Assembly: GCA_009776565.1 (NCBI GenBank)
Contig: WRNQ01000055.1
Span: 613 to 9,032 of the forward strand
Reading direction: 5' to 3'
DNA from: Synergistaceae bacterium
GTDB taxonomy: Bacteria > Synergistota > Synergistia > Synergistales > Aminobacteriaceae
DNA length: 8,420 nt
The notes under the pieces were generated by a model. The model did not search any database, was not told the DNA's origin, and saw only the letters and a program-made list of their open reading frames with translations. Below are positions 6,035-8,420 of this stretch, in pieces. The position numbers and the translations under genes are program-made. Position 1 is the stretch's first letter. Each line of letters begins with the position of its first letter.

Positions 6035-7582
6035 ATGAGAAAGCATTTGATACTTTGCGCAGTTTTAGTTTTTGCGGCGGTGTTTTCTTCGGCTGCCGCT
6101 TTTGCGGCGTATCCGGAGGTAAAAAGAGTAATTCTGGACTCCGACATGAGACCAGGACCAGACGATGGAACGGTGTTATGTATGATGGCCGGCTGGACAA
6201 GAATAGGAAATTCGATGTCCGAGGCTGCTTATACGGCCGAATATCCCGGTCATAATAAGATAGAATTCCTTGGAATTACCGTCGTCGCAGGCAATGAGTC
6301 GGAACCAAGAGGATTAGCGCACGGAGTTCGCCAACTTGAGATTATCAGCGCTGATCAAATAACCGTACCGGGAACTTCAATTCCTGTTGGAATTCCCATC
6401 TACGAAGGTTCGCATTACGGACTTAGAGGCAGTAGAATGAATAGAGAAGTGTTGGAAGCCGAGTTTAGTATTACCGGTCCCGTTGGATATCAAGGTTATT
6501 TTGGTTGGGCGACAAGCTCCAGTTACGCGAACAATCCTGACAGGGATCCCATGCAGCCGTGGATGAACTTTTATAACTCTACCGCCGGCGGCGGAAATGG
6601 CAGCGGTAACGGTTACGGCGGAGTTCGTCCGGGAGGACCTACCTATCCGTACGCTTTCTATCCCAAGCAGATTGACGGGACGCCCGCTAATGCGGATCCC
6701 AACGGTATTGATAATGCTGTGGACTTCATCATTCACACTATAAATACCAACCCTCCCAATACAATAAGCATCTTAGCCATTGGTCCATTGACCAATGTAG
6801 CCCTGGCGCTCCGAAAAGACCCGGGTATTGCGGCGAGAGCAAAGGAAATTGTTTACATGGGCGGTTCCTTTTATATGAAAGGAAACTCTTCGGCGGCTGC
6901 GGAGTACAATTGGTGGGCAGACCCCGAGGCAGCCAAGATTTGTGTACGCACAGCCTGGGGAGACAGAAATTCGAATGGTTACCTTAGTTACGGAAATCAA
7001 GTGGTGTCTGGCCTTGAAGCTCACGCCTTCCTTGAGCTATTGAATTCTAATCATCCGTCCAGTACCGCAAGGAACAGGATTTCTTCAAATCCTGCACAGA
7101 ATCCTCAGGCGCTTACCGCCGAAGAAACAGAATGGTTCAGCAAATCGCAATACTTCTATAACGACCTGGTTTCCCAATGCAGGTGGTATCGCAATCTTCC
7201 GAACGCAGGCGCCTTGTGGGATGTAATTGCCGGCGCATGGCTCGTCAATCCGGCAGTCATCAGCGGTTGGTACAGAACTGCCAGCGAGAGTCAGACTGCC
7301 GCAACCATAGGAGCTATGCGCGGTCTTTACATTGACGTAGATGATGACCTTACAGCCAACTACGCAAGAAGCACGGCGTTCAGCCCCGGCGATCCTCCAA
7401 ATCAAGTAGGAGAAGCGACAGGTCAGTTGGGCCCTGCGGGGACTCAAAAGGCAGCGATTCAAGCATATACCGACGAGACGCTGTTCTGGAACAAAATAGT
7501 CGCCCCGTCGCTCATGGATCCGGCAAAGGTATCGGGATCGAACCCAACTCCCTATATCCCGTCAAACCCGCTTGTCCCGTGA
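6035..7582 (+). CDS. Exported nucleoside hydrolase, longer paralog without a sorting tail
   Basis: Second inosine/uridine-preferring nucleoside hydrolase family protein, 515 residues and paralogous to its neighbour 19 nt upstream. A signal peptide covers about residues 1-24 (MRKH, hydrophobic core, AAAFA end). Active-site landmarks are D35-S-D37 and D43-D44, VVAGN with N87, G250-P-L-T253-N, N284...E290-Y-N292-WWADPEAA, and W395-D396 in the place of the classical His-Asp pair. The Trp-Asp again points to a purine-preferring (IAG-like) enzyme. Differences from the first copy are an insertion before the VVAGN block, a Gly/Asn-rich loop (185-201) in the middle, a longer section before Trp-Asp and a longer C-terminal part. 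It ends in a short Pro/Asn/Ser-rich stretch with no Cys, hydrophobic helix or basic end, so it should be soluble in the periplasm or secreted. It may act on a different nucleoside or a larger substrate; the sequence does not decide. Confidence 0.86.
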   Translation: MRKHLILCAVLVFAAVFSSAAAFAAYPEVKRVILDSDMRPGPDDGTVLCMMAGWTRIGNSMSEAAYTAEYPGHNKIEFLGITVVAGNESEPRGLAHGVRQLEIISADQITVPGTSIPVGIPIYEGSHYGLRGSRMNREVLEAEFSITGPVGYQGYFGWATSSSYANNPDRDPMQPWMNFYNSTAGGGNGSGNGYGGVRPGGPTYPYAFYPKQIDGTPANADPNGIDNAVDFIIHTINTNPPNTISILAIGPLTNVALALRKDPGIAARAKEIVYMGGSFYMKGNSSAAAEYNWWADPEAAKICVRTAWGDRNSNGYLSYGNQVVSGLEAHAFLELLNSNHPSSTARNRISSNPAQNPQALTAEETEWFSKSQYFYNDLVSQCRWYRNLPNAGALWDVIAGAWLVNPAVISGWYRTASESQTAATIGAMRGLYIDVDDDLTANYARSTAFSPGDPPNQVGEATGQLGPAGTQKAAIQAYTDETLFWNKIVAPSLMDPAKVSGSNPTPYIPSNPLVP

Positions 7583-7602
7583 TGGATGTTGAAAAGGTCG
7601 TA

Positions 7603-7634
7603 ATTGATAAGTGACTAAGTTAGTGAATGTCAAT
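7603..7634. repeat. Imperfect inverted repeat after the second hydrolase gene
   Basis: ATTGATA (7603-7609) can pair with TGTCAAT (7628-7634) through one G-T wobble. Between them sits the odd palindrome ACTAA-G-TTAGT (7614-7624). It lies 20 nt past the stop codon. It could be a weak mRNA hairpin or a protein-binding site; no function is assigned. Confidence 0.35.
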
Positions 7635-7717
7635 AAAAAAGAAACTGTAACTTAAGACAATGCAACCAAAAGAAATGAGGTTGCCGCAAAGATAGGGTTA
7701 AATCAGTTTTCGTATAA

Positions 7718-7763
7718 TAGAGGCAGTCGATTCCATGGATTTTTCGACTGCCTTTAATTATTG
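7718..7763 (+). terminator. Rho-independent terminator of the operon
   Basis: A perfect 10-bp stem joins AGGCAGTCGA (7721-7730) and TCGACTGCCT (7744-7753), extended by T-A, A-T and G-T pairs at its base. The 13-nt loop contains the palindrome CCATGG. The T-rich tail TTTAATTATT follows on the + strand, while the other strand has no comparable tail. It sits about 140 nt beyond the last hydrolase stop codon and should end the rbs/hydrolase transcript. Confidence 0.8.
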
Positions 7764-7771
7764 TACGCTTG

Positions 7772-7878
7772 GTTTGATAATGGAACATATTACATCATAT
7801 TACTAATAACAGATGGTAACGCCCCGTTGGGGCTTCCATTCTATGTCGAAAAAGTGTTCCAAAACAGGTTATGTAAAC
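7772..7878 (+). repeat. Nested inverted repeats, possible structured RNA
   Basis: Complementary segments are arranged concentrically. GTTT (7772-7775) faces AAAC (7875-7878), ATAA (7777-7780) faces TTAT (7869-7872), and TGGAACA (7781-7787) faces TGTTCCA (7855-7861). Inside, ATGG (7813-7816) faces CCAT (7836-7839), around a GC-rich hairpin GCCCC-GTT-GGGGC (7821-7833). The stacked order would give one long interrupted stem of about 107 nt. It has no T-tail and matches no RNA class I know. The strand is unknown; + is given for convenience. Confidence 0.4.
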
Positions 7879-8049
7879 TGAATATTTTCCGCTACCGCCA
7901 GGAAAAATTCCCTGGTCCAGATAGATACATCTATTTGGTTGGCTAAATCGGTTTTGCTCGATTATATATGCATATTTTCAGAGAATGAGTAATTTTAGGC
8001 AAACGCCGGTTTTCCCAGATGGCGATTATTCTACGGGTGTCGCTCATCG

Positions 8050-8087
8050 ACAGAGTGCCTATGGAAGAGCGCCTCTTCGAAGGCTGT
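8050..8087. repeat. Imperfect hairpin in the convergent intergenic region
   Basis: GAAGAG (8064-8069) pairs with CTCTTC (8073-8078) around a CGC loop. GCCT (8057-8060) then pairs with AGGC (8081-8084), and ACA (8050-8052) with TGT (8085-8087). The structure is possible on either strand. On the - strand it lies about 30 nt past the stop of the partial gene and could mark its 3' end, although no T-run follows it there. Confidence 0.4.
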
Positions 8088-8118
8088 TCCTCGCGGAGGT
8101 TCTTTTGATTGTCTTTTT

Positions 8119-8420
8119 TTATTTGTTTTCTGAACGATTTTTTTCCAAATCGGATAATAGAATAGCTTGAACTTTGAGTTTTTGTTCTTCATTTACGTTT
8201 GTAACGCTTATATAAAGAGAAAAAAGCATTTTATCTCTTTCTTCTTGAATAGGATGTTCATCTATTGTTTTTAGTAATATGTCAAACTTTTCTGGTCGTA
8301 ACTTTAAATAAATAGCTATAGTTTCATTATCCTTTCCTTCATTTTCTCGCGTGTATAATAGCTTGTTTAAAATCAATTTGTCGGGATTAGGAGATATGAT
8401 TCCATCATTATGTTCACGAG
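8119..8420 (-). CDS. Unrecognised protein, C-terminal part only
   Basis: The reading frame ends at TAA (8119-8121, read on the - strand) and stays open to the window edge, giving 99 visible residues (complete codons from 8418). A TTG at 8376 could be called as a start, but no good Shine-Dalgarno precedes it and the frame continues upstream, so this is more likely the tail of a longer gene. The visible part is rich in Lys, Glu, Asp, Asn, Leu and Ile and looks mostly helical and cytoplasmic, with no membrane segment. I do not recognise a family. Its bases are clearly more AT-rich than the operon, with many AAA, AAT and TTA codons, suggesting a different origin or an accessory gene. It converges with the operon and has no visible functional link to it. 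Confidence 0.6.
   Translation of the reverse strand, partial: REHNDGIISPNPDKLILNKLLYTRENEGKDNETIAIYLKLRPEKFDILLKTIDEHPIQEERDKMLFSLYISVTNVNEEQKLKVQAILLSDLEKNRSENK

Larger units (their letters stand above)
7583..8118. other. Structure-rich intergenic region
   Basis: These 536 bases lie between the operon and a convergent gene and hold no coding region I can support. Beyond the features listed separately, small perfect inverted repeats occur at 7662-7684 (GCAACC/GGTTGC), 7898-7915 (CCAGG/CCTGG), 7921-7934 (ATAGAT/ATCTAT), 7946-7963 (AATCG/CGATT), 8004-8024 (CGCC/GGCG) and 8089-8099 (CCTC/GAGG, followed by TTCTTTT). A perfect TATAAT at 7713-7718 has no matching -35 box. No tRNA or known riboswitch class was recognised. 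Confidence 0.6.

Noticed and set aside
7713..7718. Perfect TATAAT as a promoter
   Set aside because: No -35 hexamer or extended -10 TG is present, and any transcript would begin within the terminator hairpin.
7761..7946. 61-residue + strand frame with a TTG start
   Set aside because: No Shine-Dalgarno, no recognisable protein features, and it runs through the nested inverted repeats right after the terminator.
7985..8170. 61-residue + strand frame with a possible membrane segment
   Set aside because: No Shine-Dalgarno before the ATG. The hydrophobic part comes from a T-rich stretch, and the end overlaps the partial gene on the other strand.
1..8420. CRISPR array, tRNA, rRNA or insertion sequence
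   Set aside because: No regularly spaced direct repeats, no tRNA T-arm or cloverleaf pattern, no rRNA-like stretch and no transposase were seen.

Overview
The window is most likely from a Synergistota-type bacterium (a diderm anaerobe). The main clue is the C-terminus of the gene at 4618-6015: a Pro/Glu/Lys linker, then Gly-Gly-Cys-Ser, a short hydrophobic helix and a Lys-Lys-Arg end. This is the layout of the Synergist-CTERM sorting tail described mainly from that phylum. The taxon call rests on this one tail and is an inference.

Positions 1-7582 hold six genes on the + strand with short gaps, read as one operon: ribokinase (rbsK), sugar-binding protein (rbsB-like), a double ATPase (rbsA-like), a permease (rbsC-like), then two exported nucleoside hydrolase family proteins. 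Intergenic gaps run from 19 to 109 nt, and nearly every gene has a strong Shine-Dalgarno sequence. The operon's promoter and any regulator lie left of the window. Two internal hairpins (1934-1985 after rbsB, 4514-4543 after rbsC) probably tune expression, and a rho-independent terminator (stem 7721-7753) closes the transcript.

The genes make a coherent scavenging route. The two secreted hydrolases would split nucleosides outside the cytoplasm into ribose and base, the RbsABC-type importer would bring in the ribose, and ribokinase would trap it as ribose 5-phosphate. The hydrolases keep the metal- and ribose-binding residues. Both carry Trp-Asp where classical bacterial enzymes have His-Asp, a feature of purine-specific (IAG-type) nucleoside hydrolases. 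The first has a surface-sorting tail and the second does not. No rbsD (ribose pyranase) is seen.

Positions 7583-8118 hold no convincing gene but are full of inverted repeats, including a nested foldable element at 7772-7878. At the right edge, an AT-rich partial gene on the - strand (stop at 8119, open past 8420) converges on the operon. It encodes a charged protein that I do not recognise.
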